A DNA stretch of 64,000 nt from Linepithema humile (GCF_040581485.1 NC_090134.1:17599501-17663500); one strand, 5' to 3'; positions 11,620 through 24,819 are shown, counted from the first letter of the stretch. Numbers and translations: made by a program. Notes: generated by a model from the sequence alone, not told the origin.

Positions 11620-14600
11620 GCGTGATCCATTAATCTGTGCGCCTGTATTGCGTGCGCGCGTGTTGCAGTACAGCCGACTAGGCCGACGTACGTCGCTGCA
11701 CCGATGCTGCACCTGTGCGCTCATGCAACTTGACACCGGTCAGCGTTTATGTACGCACACGCGAACGCGATCTTGCCCGTAGATCCCCATTCCGATTTCG
11801 CGGGATTTATGCTCGCAGCCGAGCTATTTGCTCCTTTGATCGATGCGCAAAGGGACGTTTCACTCTGTTCCAAACTGGATCCCGAATCGTACGCGATTAT
11901 ACGAGAAAGGAAATTGGTGGTATAAAATGTAATAACGTCCATTTATCTTCGCTTATGCTCAGGAGGAATAACAGCGTGTTGTGTGAAACATTTTTTCACG
12001 TATTTTTAGTGTTGACGCAGAGAACGTTATTTGTATGCTTTCCCGAAACACCTCTTTCTTGTTAACAACGCCTAATCTGCAAATTGTCGCACATTACGGC
12101 ACGTAAATGAGCGATAGTCGAGTTTCGTGGCTGCGAAAGCGGCAAGTTTGAATACGCTCCTCCCGGATTTCGATCGCTGAATACGGATTTAGGGTTTTGG
12201 CTAAACCGGCAGGACGATAATTGTATGGCATTAACATTAATCGGAATTAGTGACACACCCGTGTCGTAATGAGCTAAATTTACACTTGCATATACATGTA
12301 ACGGGAATCCTCGTCATTATAGATGCATGTGTATGCATATGTATATCGCGAGCCCAAATCAACATGTCAAGGCCTTGATGCACCTGCGTTAATAGGTACT
12401 ACACGTCGCCGCCGTTAAATGAATACACACGGCGTATATCACAATTCAATCCGCACATTCTGGATTTCTAGGATCTCCGCATTTACATAAGTATCCATCG
12501 AAACATATTTGTAGATTATTAACGTAATGGAAGTAATAATTGATGTGTCATAAATATTGGATTCAATACCATTAAATTCGCAGAACTACATTTGCGTAAA
12601 GTTCAACATTTTAGTCTGATTAATGTCTTCGTGATTAACCGTGTGCTGTTCGTGCACACAGTTTTTTAAACATGCTGCAGGGAGGCTGCGCGATAAGAGG
12701 GAAACTGTGGAGCTCTTTAGGTTGAATTCTTGGTCTTGCCAGGTTGGTCAGCGCCTACTTTTTCACGCGAGTCAAGGGATGAGTCTCAGGTATTTGCACC
12801 GGCGCGCCGGTCGTAATAATTGCAAAGAAGTTAATTAAGAGCCCGGCAGGAATGCGCCCATTTGCATTTACGCCCTGCCATTTGCCTCCACCCCCGGGAA
12901 GAAGACGGCGACTCGCTTCTCGCACACGCGGAAGATACCGTCCGACTTTCTCGCTCCTTTGTATCGTTCCGCGTTGCCTTTTCAATTTTTTTTCCTCATT
13001 TTACGTAGCTTTTTCATCGTCTTTAAATAAACTCCTGTGTAAAACTGCTTTTCGCGCGCAACATCGCTACGTATAAAATAAAGCCGTAGAAAAAAGCTGA
13101 AAGGAGTGAACGGATAAAGTGGTCATGCTCCATTTTTTTTTTTTTTCAATTTTGTTCGACCGCGTTTCGCCGAGCTCTTGAGTGGACAGTCCAAACCTGA
13201 TCCATTCGATGCACCTCCCTCGCATCGACGCCTACGTGCTGCGCAGTTTCGGCGTCATTGTGCGAAACATGTCCTTTTGCCGTGACGCGTACTAACGAAT
13301 CGCTTTAATTTCATGGACCGCAGGCATCCCTGCGGGACTAGGGACATGGCGAGAGAACACGAACGCTGGAGGTGCTTAGCGCGCGATATACGATACATTG
13401 GTTATTACAGTTTCTCCGCGTATACGGGTATTATAGAGATCTTGTTACTAAACACCTACCGTTATTGTCTCTCTCGCTCTCGTTCGCTCGCGATAGAAAC
13501 TAAAACTCGATACACCGAGGGATACGCAAGCAGTGCGCCAACGATTGCGCGTGTAACGATGTTTTCATCGTCTAATTGGAAGTGAATATTGTACTGCAGT
13601 CCGGAGGTATTTCCAAAACATCCCTGAAACGTAATATCGTTGGAGTTTTCCAACAATTTACTGTTTACGTTACACCGTGTTCGTTGTCTGTCCATTTCGC
13701 TAACCGAGCAAATTTTTGCTTATTCCGTACACTTGTCTTTCTTTCTATTACAAAACGCGTCTGATTTATCGAAGTAGCAACATTTAAACTGTTCGCTTTA
13801 CGAGTTTGTTGGTTTATAAAAATGTGTTTTACTTAAATGAAATTTGAAATTAAACCGACTATGTGCACCAAACGTTATAAATGCACGTTACTGCGGAATT
13901 CTCGTGGAATTATGGCAAATATAATCTTTCTAATTATCCTCAGTTTCCCGTTTCAGTCTGAATTACGATTTGACCGCTGGTTATCTGTCACTCCCGCATA
14001 TAGGACAGTTACATCATTTGATGTGCAGCCTTAGCTTGATTTGGCTTTTCCGATAACGAACTCACATCGAACGTCGCAGTTGCGCACTAAAGTAATTGAA
14101 ATTCAACGCCGCGGATCGCCTTCTATTTCGATGACAGTTATGCAGGATCTCGATTAACGAACCGTTGGTTTATGTACGTCCGGCGCGTAAACTTCGTGAA
14201 TTTATGGACGCTCTATACGTTTACATCATGATTTACTGAGGCGACCGTAGAAGGAATACCTGCCGAGTATATTACATTCATTCTATTCATATACTGTGCC
14301 ATGCACACATACCTACTCACTATCCGCAGTTTAGTGCAACCGGGGCAGCAAGCTTACGAATGTGCCAGGTCATATTTTATTGGTAACCGAGGTCATGATC
14401 TGAATGGAAGTATAGTATACGGCCTGGAATAAAGGAGTGCAGTTACGCTGTTGACGACAGCGTACGCTATAGTAATGTATAGTCTTTTATAAAATCATTG
14501 TTTGAACAACACAACTCGATTGTTCGAATGAAAAAGTAATATTATGACAACTTGTATTTTTTTCTGAATATTCTTGTTGTTCTGGAAATTTCGAAAATAT

Positions 14601-15540
14601 TTTTAGAAGAAAACATCTTAAATATTTGTTGCGATAACATATTTCTAATATTGTTTTGATTAAGCGTTATTCAATTGTTCACTTAAGAGCACTTTGCGTG
14701 TATCGATTATTGCAACAGTTGATTTACAACAAATTACATATGAACACGTCGTATACGTCGCTTTAAGCTGAGGCATTCCTGCCGCTCGTAGTCTGTCTGT
14801 CTGCACGCAGGAAGGATAATGCATGCGCCCATCAGTATTCGTTCGAACTCAATATTGGTACGCGGAAGGCGTGCCCGCCGCGACGAATTTCCATAGAGGC
14901 TTCTGCAGACAATATGGAAATGCGAAACTCAAAAACAACCGAATCTGGACGCGCCGCTTTTCCTCTTTTCCACCAACGCGTCTGCCGTGTACTACCGTGG
15001 AAACTCAAACGCAAGTGTTTGAAATTATATCATTTTTTTTTAAGCAGCATAAATCATAAGCGCAAAGACGCTTTTCGAATCAAATTTTTCATTCTGCAAA
15101 ATTGGAAGTCATAATAGTGAGATTAATAGTGAGTGAAGAGTTGAAATATCTTTGTTTTCGATCAATTGCAAAGTTTCACCTCGCATCGAAAGAGAAATGT
15201 TAAATGCAATGACGTTGTCGAGGTTTCTCGCATTTGTGGTTTTGCACCGCGCTCATTCCCGTTGGATAATGCCAGCTTTGCAACGATCGATGCCCACGCC
15301 ATCGTGGATTTCTGACGCGTTGTGTGCTGCCATGTATTTCCCATATACGTAGCACAATCAGGGACAGGTGTTTACTCGGCCTGATTAACGCTGTTCCTAT
15401 GCTACTGTTATGCCGTAAGATATGGCTGACTATATATTGGATCTACCACTTGACGACTAGGTTCCTAGAATTTTTGCGCAGATTTCTTGCATTTTTGTTC
15501 TGTAGATTCTTATGTCATTATCTTTAATGGAAAATTATCA
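11620..15540. other. Non-coding DNA, no gene recognised
   Basis: Mixed composition with moderate CpG. A T14 run lies at 13133-13146. 14480-14740 is AT-rich. Frames are under 120 codons, overlap on both strands and match no family I recognise. Confidence 0.6.
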
Positions 15541-15866
15541 AAATCTTGAGTGTAACAGCTATTGATTTTTTTTTAATTAGGAAAAAAATAAAAAGTCGCA
15601 TTTTTATTAATGTATAAACAGTAATATTAATAAAATATGAAATCTAATATTAAAAATATGGGTAAAAATAATGCTAAGTTTTGTGTAATTTTATTTTTAT
15701 GAGAAAAGAAAGTTAAAAAACACTCAAATATAAGATTAAAAGGCTAGGATAAAGCATGCGTTCTCGAAATGGTAGTCGCAAAATGTCGGTAACATTGTTG
15801 CCCGTCGGTTACTTTTCACTCTGCAGTTCACCCTGCAAAGGGGTGCTATCGACGTGTATTTTAACA

Positions 15867-15880
15867 GCGCCATCTGCTGG
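15867..15880 (-). promoter_or_regulatory. CTCF consensus match (insulator-type site, predicted)
   Basis: The minus strand reads CCAGCAGATGGCGC, which fits every position of the degenerate CTCF consensus CCASYAGRKGGCRS. A match this complete is expected by chance about 0.03 times in 64 kb at equal base frequencies. CTCF is a zinc-finger protein that organises chromatin loops and domain borders and is conserved in insects. Binding is inferred from the motif alone. The alternative is that the motif belongs to a small inverted-repeat element. Confidence 0.45.
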
Positions 15881-15944
15881 CAAGGAAGTTTAATCGATTA
15901 AGGGGTTGCACAGAAGAATACAACCCCCTCAGTTCAGATGGCGC
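15867..15944. repeat. Nested inverted repeat around the CTCF-like motif
   Basis: The outer arms GCGCCATCTG (15867-15876) and CAGATGGCGC (15935-15944) are perfect reverse complements. Inside them, GGGGTTG (15902-15908) pairs with CAACCCC (15921-15927). The right outer arm matches the 3' ten positions of the CTCF consensus on the plus strand, so the two cores point away from each other. The structure could be a paired CTCF site or the remnant of a very small foldback element. Confidence 0.7.
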
Positions 15945-16507
15945 CAAAATGTGTCTAATGGTTTTTTTAACACTAAAAACTTATAAAAATAACGTATTTT
16001 TTAAAACATTTTATAAATTAATTATTCTCTCTTTCCCCTTTCTTTCTCTTTCAAAAATAAAAAATATTAATGACTGAAAAATTTTTATCGAAAAATAATT
16101 AAACAGGATTTTATATGCAAAAGTAATGACATACGTATTTAGATTGGTAGTAAAGTATTAGTTAAAGTCTAACATCACTTTGTTATTAGATATAATTGCG
16201 GTAATTTATGATGCTTAGTTGAAACGCTGAAGCAGATCCAAGTTTCGATCAATACGCGCGCAAGTTCTATAACTACATTACGAATCGAGAAACGCTAACT
16301 TCGCCAACTCATACGCGATTCACGTTCGAGTGCGTGTTTGTGCAGGTAGTATCTACAATTTACGCGTTCACGGATTCATTCTCTAGCTCGCCCATTACCT
16401 GATTACTATAGTTTGTTTTTAATTTCTCTGGAACTTATCTTTCTCAAGAGTGAAGATTGAAAACCGATCGAGGAGAGACGCCTTTTCTGCGATGGCGCAA
16501 CAGCCAT

Positions 16508-16542
16508 TATATAAAGGCTCGCGATTAGCGACGATCACACTG
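16508..16542 (+). promoter_or_regulatory. Candidate TATA plus initiator core promoter
   Basis: TATATAAAGG starts at 16508 and an initiator-like TCACAC has its A at 16537, 29 nt downstream, close to the usual insect spacing. No downstream promoter element is seen at +28. The sequence beyond it becomes GC- and CT-rich, but no credible coding exon follows, so if it is real it may drive a non-coding or distant first exon. TATA-like words are common, so confidence is low. Confidence 0.2.
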
Positions 16543-16563
16543 ACAGATCCCTTTGATCGTCGC
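16528..16563. repeat. Perfect 10-bp inverted repeat across the candidate start site
   Basis: GCGACGATCA (16528-16537) and TGATCGTCGC (16554-16563) are exact reverse complements with a 16-nt spacer. The left arm ends on the candidate initiator A. About one such repeat is expected by chance in the window. Confidence 0.7.
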
Positions 16564-17805
16564 GAAGCCGGACCCCACGTATAATCACGGCCGCTTCTCT
16601 CTTTCTCTTTCCTCGTCCCGTTTCTTCCCTCTTCTCCCTCTTCTTTGTGCCCGCGGGTGGATGGCGATAATTGTTTCATGCCCGCAGGAAGTAAAGCTCT
16701 TTATGCTGGGAGCTTTATTTTGCGGCTGCTCTGCCGGCGCGGCCAGAGAAGAAGGAGAGGGTCGGGATTAATTAATAACTATCCCCACCTCTCCCCCGTC
16801 TCAACCATCTCCCTCCTCATCTCTTCGTCTTATTGTCGCTCTCGCACGGCCGTTCCCGCCCTTATCTCTCGCCTCCTCTTTTTCTCCACTGCAGTCACCG
16901 CAGTCACCGCACCGACATTAAGGCTAATCTGCGCCGACGGTCCCGAGCACACCGAGTGCCGCTCGCTCGCGCGAAACCCGGTCGAGTGAAAATTAAATCA
17001 GAGCTTATTTGTCATGAGCGCGCGCCCCGTCTGCCTTTTTATCCCCCGCGGACTTTGCGCCGGATTAGCGCGCCGTCGGCTCGGCCGCACGCCCGACTCG
17101 TCGCTGACTGTATCTACTGTCGTTTCTACGGACTGCCGACTCTATCAACGTCGTTCGAAGAGTTTTCGCCGCGCGCGCCCGACATGTTATATTATTAATT
17201 ATATCACCGAATTACGAACGTTGATTACCTCTCGCCACATTTTTACGCATTATTCTAGCGTGTCGTGTGTACATTCGTTTTAATTAATTATTGCACCGTG
17301 CTTTTTCGGGCTCGAGTTTTGTCACCGCCATCCGTTTTGTGCTCTTTGCGCAAACTTGTTTCAGAACTAGTATATCGTTAGTGAAATTATTAGATTTCAC
17401 AACTGGGATTCAAAACTGTCGACTATTGAGAACGAGATAAACTGATAGACAAGATTCAATAGAGAAGGCGCACTGCTTTTCGATCTGTCATGAAGTCGGA
17501 AAGAGGAAATAAGCTCTTTATCTGTGCCGGATTTCGTCGGGTTCTCGATTTGACAGATTCTGGGGAAGAAAGTGTTAGCTAAGTTTTCCACTTGTACGTT
17601 GACAGCTTTTGATCGTTTAAGCGTGCCCGTCACATTGGTATGCGCACCCGTTGACGGGTGTTCGTGGCAGCGCGTGTTATTTCGTGAAACGGATCTATTT
17701 TTAGGGCGCCTGACCCTTAAGTGATATGTGTCGCGAATACAAAAGGGGGCCGGCGCACCGGTTCGAGAGGGTCGAGAGCTGTAGGTGGAGGAAAAAGAAG
17801 AGCAC

Positions 17806-17866
17806 GAGGGAGGGAGAAGGAAAGGGAAAGAAATAAAGAGAGAAAGAGAGAGAGAAAAAGAGGAGG
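17806..17866. repeat. 61-nt purine tract (GA-rich), one interruption
   Basis: All purines on the plus strand except a T at 17834, with embedded GAGAG units. Long polypurine runs can form triplex DNA, and GAGAG is the core recognised by insect GAGA factor. Purine enrichment continues with gaps back to about 17786. Confidence 0.85.
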
Positions 17867-18498
17867 CGAGTGAAAGAATCGTATTTGTTCGCCGAGGAAA
17901 GGAACATACGAGGGTGCAACCAGCGCGAGATATCTACATGTGTTTTCCATTCGCTCGCGATTCTTTCTCGGTCCGCTCGCCGCTCGAGCGTTCTCTCCGA
18001 TCATCGATGAGGCCCTTTTTCCGACGCCGGCGTCGACTATATCCCACGTTACGCCGGAATATCCCGGTCACGCTGCCGCGGCTCGGAAGCTGAGACCCTT
18101 ACCTTCCGGCTCCTTTTGTAAGGTACTTTTCTTCCGGAACGCTGGCCCGACAATCGTATTCCTCCGTTGCGCTTTCGCCCACTCGTACCGTTTCCTTCAA
18201 TCTGGCCCGCGTTATATAGGGACTCCTCCAATACCGTCTTTCTCTGCCTCCGATTCCGTACTCCCTCCACGTCACGCCAGATTGGAAAGTGTGCTCTGCT
18301 GAGAATTCACTAGGAGTCCGGGATATTCCTACGTCGTCGCGGCTCTATACCGCCAGCTGGCTAACTCCGCAGATCGTGTGATGGCCGGGATACCTGTTGA
18401 AAGAAATCCCGCTTCATTGGACCGATACTCGAAACTTCCTACGTAGTCCGGCGGATGTTGTCGAACTTATGCGCTGCCGGTAAAAGAAGAAAAAGAAA

Positions 18499-18501
<3 letters not shown>

Positions 18502-18542
<41 letters not shown>

Positions 18543-18543
18543 G
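18502..18543. repeat. (GA)n microsatellite
   Basis: Fifteen clean AG units (18502-18531), then GGG and further AG units to about 18543. It is preceded by a GAA-rich purine run. Confidence 0.9.
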
Positions 18544-21500
18544 CAAAAATATATTTTCTCGATCGGTCTATCTTTTTCTCTAAGAATTTTGTAAGACGGT
18601 TGCCTTGTGAACTCGCTCGAATTTGTATACGTTCGAGATGTGCGCTCGAGTGTCGCGGCGTCTTTCAATGTTGCACGCTCTACAAGAAGTGGGCAATCTT
18701 GCCGCGCGGCTTCACGTCGGCTTCTTTGTACAGGAGGGAAATTTTCCGTCCGGATAAAGCGCCGTCAGAAACGAGTAACGGAGATCGCGAAGTCGACATA
18801 CATACTTTCGTGTGCGTGCCTCTGTGTGCACGCGCAATGTATATATGCGCGTCTCGGCGGCTCGTAAAATCTGCAGCTTTTACTGCTGCGCGAGATTGAA
18901 GAATCAGGTTGTAAAGGACTGAATCCTCGCGGATGAGGGCCGGAAATGGGGTGGGAGACAAGACGGAAGGGCGAAAGAGCGGATAAAGGAGAGAGAGGAG
19001 GTTCGGGCGCTGGTGCGGGAGGGATCGCCGACACGTTTCATGGATTTAAGCACGGGGCGCGTTGAAGTATGAAATAAATATCTTAAGCCCACACCATGAT
19101 CCCCGTTTTAATTAAAACTCAATCATGCGTCTGATATCGTCGACGAGATTTTTCATGATCCACCTCGCCAGCAGATAATTTACCTCGGTACAGTTCGCCC
19201 TTTATCTTCCTCCCTGCAATCCGTTGTAAAATTAAAATGCTTGCGCTTTGCAGCGAGAAACTCGCGCGATAGGAACGGCGACGGTGTGAGCGGCGCCGAA
19301 CAACGTTGAAATCACTTCGTCCTTTGAAATCAGTTTTATCCACCGTGCGTCTTCTTTACGACGTCCCGCCGCGCTTCTTTGCGCTCCTTTTCCTCCGTGT
19401 TTCCCCATCTTCCCGTCTATATATCTTCGCCGATTGCGTCTCTTCGCAGCGCAGCGACATCGAGGATAAGAAAGAACGATGTTCCCGACGACGCTACGTC
19501 GGTTCTCGGGACCGATCCTTATTGCCAGTTACTCCTCGCCTACGCTCCGATTCCAGTCGGTAGTCGAGAAAGTTACGAGGTTCCATTTGGCAGAAGCCGC
19601 GGGGACTCGCGTATTTCATCGTCGCCCTACGAATTCTGTTTCAATTTTCGCGTCTCACCTCGAAGTCAGCGCTCCGAAACTCATGTAAAACTCCTTCGAG
19701 GAGTTATGTTGATAATACGAACGCGAGCGCTCTTACGCGCATGGACTCGAACTCCAAACGGAAATTCAATAAATCTACTTTAAGTTACGTAACTTAAAAC
19801 TTTAACAATCTATGCAACATGCGCAATGAAATATTTTCTCAAGATTGTTGTAAGGCTTCGTGAAGTGGGTGCTTTGTTAATGAAATAAAATTGAACGTAG
19901 TATATTTTTGAAATTATTATACAGAATATCTTTCGCGTTGCCGCGCGGTAATGTTGAAGTACGACATGCTTGGTGTGCTCTATTGTATATTAACTTGTCA
20001 TTGCAGCGGCACATTCTGCTTAATAACACATAGTATAATTGACTAAACACTAGCGCTTGTTGCCGCTGTCATTGTCAATGCTGACAGCGTCGCCTGCCAT
20101 GGACAGGCTCGTGCCATACAACGCGCGGTAACGTCAGCCTCAACAACGAACGCGGAACGAGAAGAGAGGAACAACGAGGTAGTCGTGTCGTCCGAAAGTT
20201 CGGTGTCAGAGCTAGCATGCAACCGTCAGTTGGTAGAGCCTCTTTTTTTGTAGCAGTCAAATGCAGATGCGGATCAGCGTCCGATTCGAACCGGCCGATG
20301 TTTTGTTCGCTGGCGACAGCTCGAGTATCTCGCACGTGTTCGAGCGAGTTGAAAATTAGTGGGCGGGAACCGAGGGATATGGAGAAAGTTCCAACGCTTC
20401 TCGTAGCGGAACCCTAAAGATGAGTTTTCGAATCTCTCTCTCCTCTGTTTTTTTTATTTATTTATTTTCTCGCAATCGAGTAACAATGCAGACCTTATTG
20501 AGCACAATGTAATCATTGAACGTTACAATATTTAACGTTTTATTTTTCAAATCTTTTAATGGGAGACTTTTTTTAAGTCAATAGTATTTTTTCTTCAATA
20601 AATTAGTGGATCAATTGCTATTCTGATACTCTTTCGAACGCATTATTAAAACTCTGGTTAAAAAGAGTTTACGTTACATTACGGACACATTACTGGAATA
20701 AGTACCATTTATAAGTGAAAAAGAAGTTAATTGACGGCGACATTGCGACTGACAGCTGACGTAACGTATTCAGCGCGCCCGCGCTGTTAATATAGCGAGC
20801 ACGATGGAAGTCCGACGGATAGACACGTCCGTTTTTATAATAGTTAGCGTTATCGATTTGGATTATAATGGAGTGCGGAAGGAAATATTGCTCCGCGACC
20901 ATAGCAAAGCGTGCTGTGTCCTGGTTTGAAAGGCGGCGGCGCACACACAGATGACACGTGTACACTCCTCGCTGTGTGTTATTGCTGCACCAGTACATTG
21001 CGCCGGCGTACGCTCGTATCGTCTTTCTAATGCACGATAGTCGTCGAACACGGTCTTTATACGCGAACAAACGAAGATAATCTCGTTTTACGCACGGCAG
21101 GCCGCACTAATGAGGGGCACCGTCCTTTGTCATACTAATCAGGCACTTTCGCAGGCACATCTTCATGTCTCTCGCATATGTTTTTAAACCAGTACCACTC
21201 GGGTTACAATAGGATTATTCTTGCTTGTAGAAATGTGAATTTTATTGATGGCTCTCTCCTTGCGACGATTCGCGTACGACTTTCAACGTACAATGGAAAT
21301 ATTTACAATACCTACTTACAACTCTTACCGGAGAATGCGCCGACTGTAGTAAGAATTGCGCATCCATCTGCTGTGCATTACTGCACAGAGATACCCTATC
21401 TGTATTATCTGAGTATTACATAATTTCTTACGTCAATAGTGTTCCTCTATTATTATGTCTTCCTTTATGCTGTCTATTCACTGACAAAGTGGAGCCACAC

Positions 21501-21645
21501 TAATACGGATATCGTGAAACAATGGGCGCGCATCGAAGTAAGAGCACCGAAGATGGGCAATATGTAACGTAAGCGGGGCAAATATGTAGATTGCCGAGGA
21601 GACCTTGTGGCGAAAGAACGTTGCCGTGTGAGAATCTTCGGAGCG

Positions 21646-21664
21646 TAACCTAACCTAACCTAAC
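21646..21664 (+). repeat. Short interstitial telomere-type repeat (TAACC)n
   Basis: TAACC is repeated three times plus TAAC, which equals TTAGG on the other strand, the ancestral insect telomere unit. At under four units it is an interstitial fragment or chance run, not a telomere. It supports, weakly, an insect origin. Confidence 0.75.
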
Positions 21665-21669
21665 TAGTT

Positions 21670-24600
21670 CGCGGCTGTAAGGGGATGGGTATGTGTGCCT
21701 AACGAGCTACAGAGTCGTGCGGGATGAGCGTGCGGGTGGGGCCGTAGTCGGCAGTGGAGGGGGAAGGGGGAATTATTAATCATGGCTGGGATTTCATAAA
21801 GCTCCGCTTAAGCTGTGCACAGTGCATCGTTTATTACCTGCTTCTCCGTGGGGGCTTTGCACAGCTCGGAAATACACCGGTACGATCTTCTGCTTTGAGC
21901 TTGCTCTTTCGCGTCGCCGGGTAGATCTCGTCGCGGTGATCTCGCCGCGCGTAGGTTGCACGTCGGCAGTCTTTCCGAAAATTGAAAGTCATCGTGCGAA
22001 GAGGGGCGGAGTCGCGTCGACCTCCGTACGTTTAAGTACATCTCCGAAATATCGGATGGAGGAGTGAGAAGCGGTTTTACGAAACGATTTAGACTGACAG
22101 CGAGTTGCCCGGGGCAAACTTTTGAGGGCTTATTTCCGGAGACGTCGCGCCCGCCGTTTTCCCGTCGTGTCTTTGCCCGCCTCGGCTTGTCTTGATGCGC
22201 GTTCTCGGTGCGCGCCACTCGATCGTGATATCACGTGAATTCACGGCGCGAGATCTCTTTAACGGCCGGATATCGCCGCGACCTTTCCGAGCATGCAGAA
22301 ATAACGTTTAGCGGCTGCGCTGTCTCCCATAATACAATTTACTCGGCGCGCGTGCTAAAAGAACGTCACGGCGAGCGTCATAGTGAATGTATACGTCATT
22401 CTTCTATGATTCTTCGTAGCTTTGCCGTTTCCCGTTTTCTTTCTGATTCAATCACGCCTTTTTCTTTACTCTGCATTTCTCTCTCGGTTCTCAGCTGTCG
22501 AGTCTCGGTCGGATCGTTTCGTGGAAATTTTTTAATAATAGGAGTCTGCGCGAACCAACATGTACGTCATGTGGCTGTGTTGCACGTGACATGCAAGGGG
22601 TGCGATCAAGGAGGGTGATTTTCCCTGTAAACCCAAGTAGCATCGCCCGAATCGTAACGCGAGGGGTCAGCTTGAGGCGCACTAAGAAGGGATTATCCGA
22701 GCGGGCATTCGGTAATTGCTACTAGCAATTTACCGGGGTAAATCCCCATTAACCGCGCCGACGGACCGGGCGGACTGACATGTTTCCTTCGTGCAGTGCG
22801 AAGCGGGCTGCGTGAGACACGTCTCGGTGCGTGTAAGATGAATTTGCCTGCACGGAATTGACGCGGGTGCTACTTAGACCGAACTCTGAACAGAACTCGT
22901 ATTGTTAATGACACGATGTCGCAGGGAGATGGAATATTTCCGATAAATCATAACGGTCTCATGAGATGAGATTTTGGAGATTAATTACATAATTCTGTTT
23001 CAGGAATAAGATAGAAAAACTTTTTATAATAGTTTTTTAACATTGCAATTATGTGAATTTTTCGATATGAAATAAATGTGAAAGGATATAAAGTGAGAGA
23101 TAGAAAAGTTTATTTTTAGACGGTTTTATAATCGTCGCCCTGATGGCAATTACAATTAGCTTCAATCATGAAAATACGGGGAAAATTCTGATTCGATTTT
23201 CATACAATTCAATGTAATAGACTAAGTGTCAAAACCACTTTTGGTCGAAACGTACATTCTGATCCTTCGATCCAATCGAGCAGCAGCTGGTTTATTGGAC
23301 CAGGAGGGGGACTTTTCCGACTCTCCCCGAAACACTTTTGCACGAGAGACTAATACGATAGGTAACGTGACGTTAAGTCGAAATCGTGCGGCCCGTATCT
23401 CGTACGACGCCCGGGTAGTAACTGCTCCTCAGAAACGTGAAGGTATCGGAGTTAGGTAGGCCGTCAGATTACGATCCATTCCCCAATTCCCATTTGTCCC
23501 TCGGTGAGAAGCGTAGCTACGCGAAGAAGAAGAAGATCGCGGGTTGACGGTGGGCGGGGGAGAGGGGTATAGCGGCTGGGACTCTGAGTCTCTGCATCTG
23601 GGGAAATGTGCCGAGATTACGGATCCAATTCCAATAAAGTTTAGCACGTGAGCCGACTGACAGCGGGCCAATTATTATTTAACCGGCGCACCTTACTCCA
23701 CCCTTACATTCGAAGTTGGACGGCTTGGAGAGGACACTTTGGGTATTCGCGAAGATCTTCTGGGACGTGCCGCGAAAGAAAGTGCCTTCAACAAGCTCGA
23801 TTTATATCTTTCGGTCGTTGAGATGGAAATCTTCGCCGTCATCGTCGGGACGGGAATATCGCGAGTTTGGGGGGAGGGCCGAACTCGGTCTTGATGCAAT
23901 TAAAATATAATTTTATTTGATGCTGAAACTTTTCGCGCGCGCCTTTGGCACGAAGTTCCCGGATAAAATTGATATACTCTCCGTTAAAGTGAACATAATT
24001 AATCCTCGGCGGGTAATTATTTCGAAAGTTCGTTAAGGGTAGCTCATACGTCGGCGGAATGTTCTTTTGATCATCTCTCTGGTAATAGCAGCAAAGAGCC
24101 GGGTGGGTTTTTAATCTTCTCTTTTATAATAGCAGCGTGCCTTTAATTTAATCGATTTTCTCGTTATAGTCGCATTTTGTTGCATACATGAGGCTTTCTA
24201 GGCGGAATAATCTACACGGTAGGAAAATATATCATGAAAATGTGATTATTAATTTTTAAGCGTTAAACTTTTCATCAAAAATAAAATAATCGTGAAATTA
24301 TACAGGCGCGAAATCTTTATTCAATTATCTAAAATAATTTTCATGATGTAACGTTAGAATTTTCTCTAATATTTTATCGGGTTTTTTTTTATCGCGCACT
24401 GATTTTCCGCGATATTGATCGGGCACATTTCAGTCTTTCTCGCGCTGTTGTGCGGGTTAATTGGCTCGTGGTCGTACGGACGACACGTTAACTATTAATT
24501 GCCACATTCTTAAATGCGTGCATAAACGAGAGAACACACTCCTGTATACACGACGGCGTAAAGGGCTTCGTCGTTAAAAACGCAGTCGCGGCTTTGCGGT

Positions 24601-24740
24601 TTCGCGAATGACATTAAACATTCACGGCTTCCTGCTCGCGAAATTGCTGGTCTACCTAATCTCTCGGAACAGAATCTCTCCGAGAGACGGAGATCAAGCA
24701 GGTAGAATCATCCGAACCCTCACTCCACGATCTCTTCTTC
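21670..24740. other. Non-coding DNA, CpG-rich then mixed
   Basis: 21680-21775 is G-rich on the plus strand. 21800-22900 is CpG-rich, with frames open on both strands. 22920-23230 is AT-rich. 23540-23570 is again G-rich with GGG runs, one loop being a base too long for the strict quadruplex rule. No gene was recognised. Confidence 0.55.
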
Positions 24741-24762
24741 CGCGATGCATTCTCTCTCTTTC

Positions 24763-24765
<3 letters not shown>

Positions 24766-24818
<53 letters not shown>
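24766..24818. repeat. (CT)n microsatellite, ~26 units
   Basis: Uninterrupted CT from 24766 to 24818, with imperfect CT units back to about 24750. The frame across it encodes a Leu/Ser repeat and is not a credible protein. Confidence 0.95.

Positions 24819-24819
<1 letters not shown>

Larger units (their letters stand above)
15545..16220. other. AT-rich island around a CTCF-like element
   Basis: 15545-15720 and 15960-16220 are strongly AT-rich with many A and T runs. They flank a GC-richer 130-bp core (about 15830-15960) that holds the CTCF-like motifs and nested inverted repeats. No frame of note lies here. Confidence 0.6.
16570..21640. other. GC-rich, strand-asymmetric non-coding DNA
   Basis: 16590-16880 is pyrimidine-rich on the plus strand and 17780-17870 is purine-rich. 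16900-19700 is GC- and CpG-rich, so stop codons are scarce in all frames and many overlapping frames of 60-134 codons arise on both strands. None looks like a real protein. 19780-20050 and 20440-20700 are AT-rich. No gene was recognised. Confidence 0.55.

Noticed and set aside
20221..20298. tRNA-like arrangement: TCAGTTGGTAGAGC followed about 50 nt later by GATTCGAACC
   Set aside because: The words resemble an A box and a T-loop at about the right distance, but the D stem does not pair (two mismatches of four), the T stem is imperfect, no acceptor stem closes, and a T7 run lies where the anticodon arm should start. tRNAscan-SE would settle it.
21679..21771. G-rich stretch as a quadruplex
   Set aside because: G runs are present, but one loop is about 17 nt, outside the usual limit.
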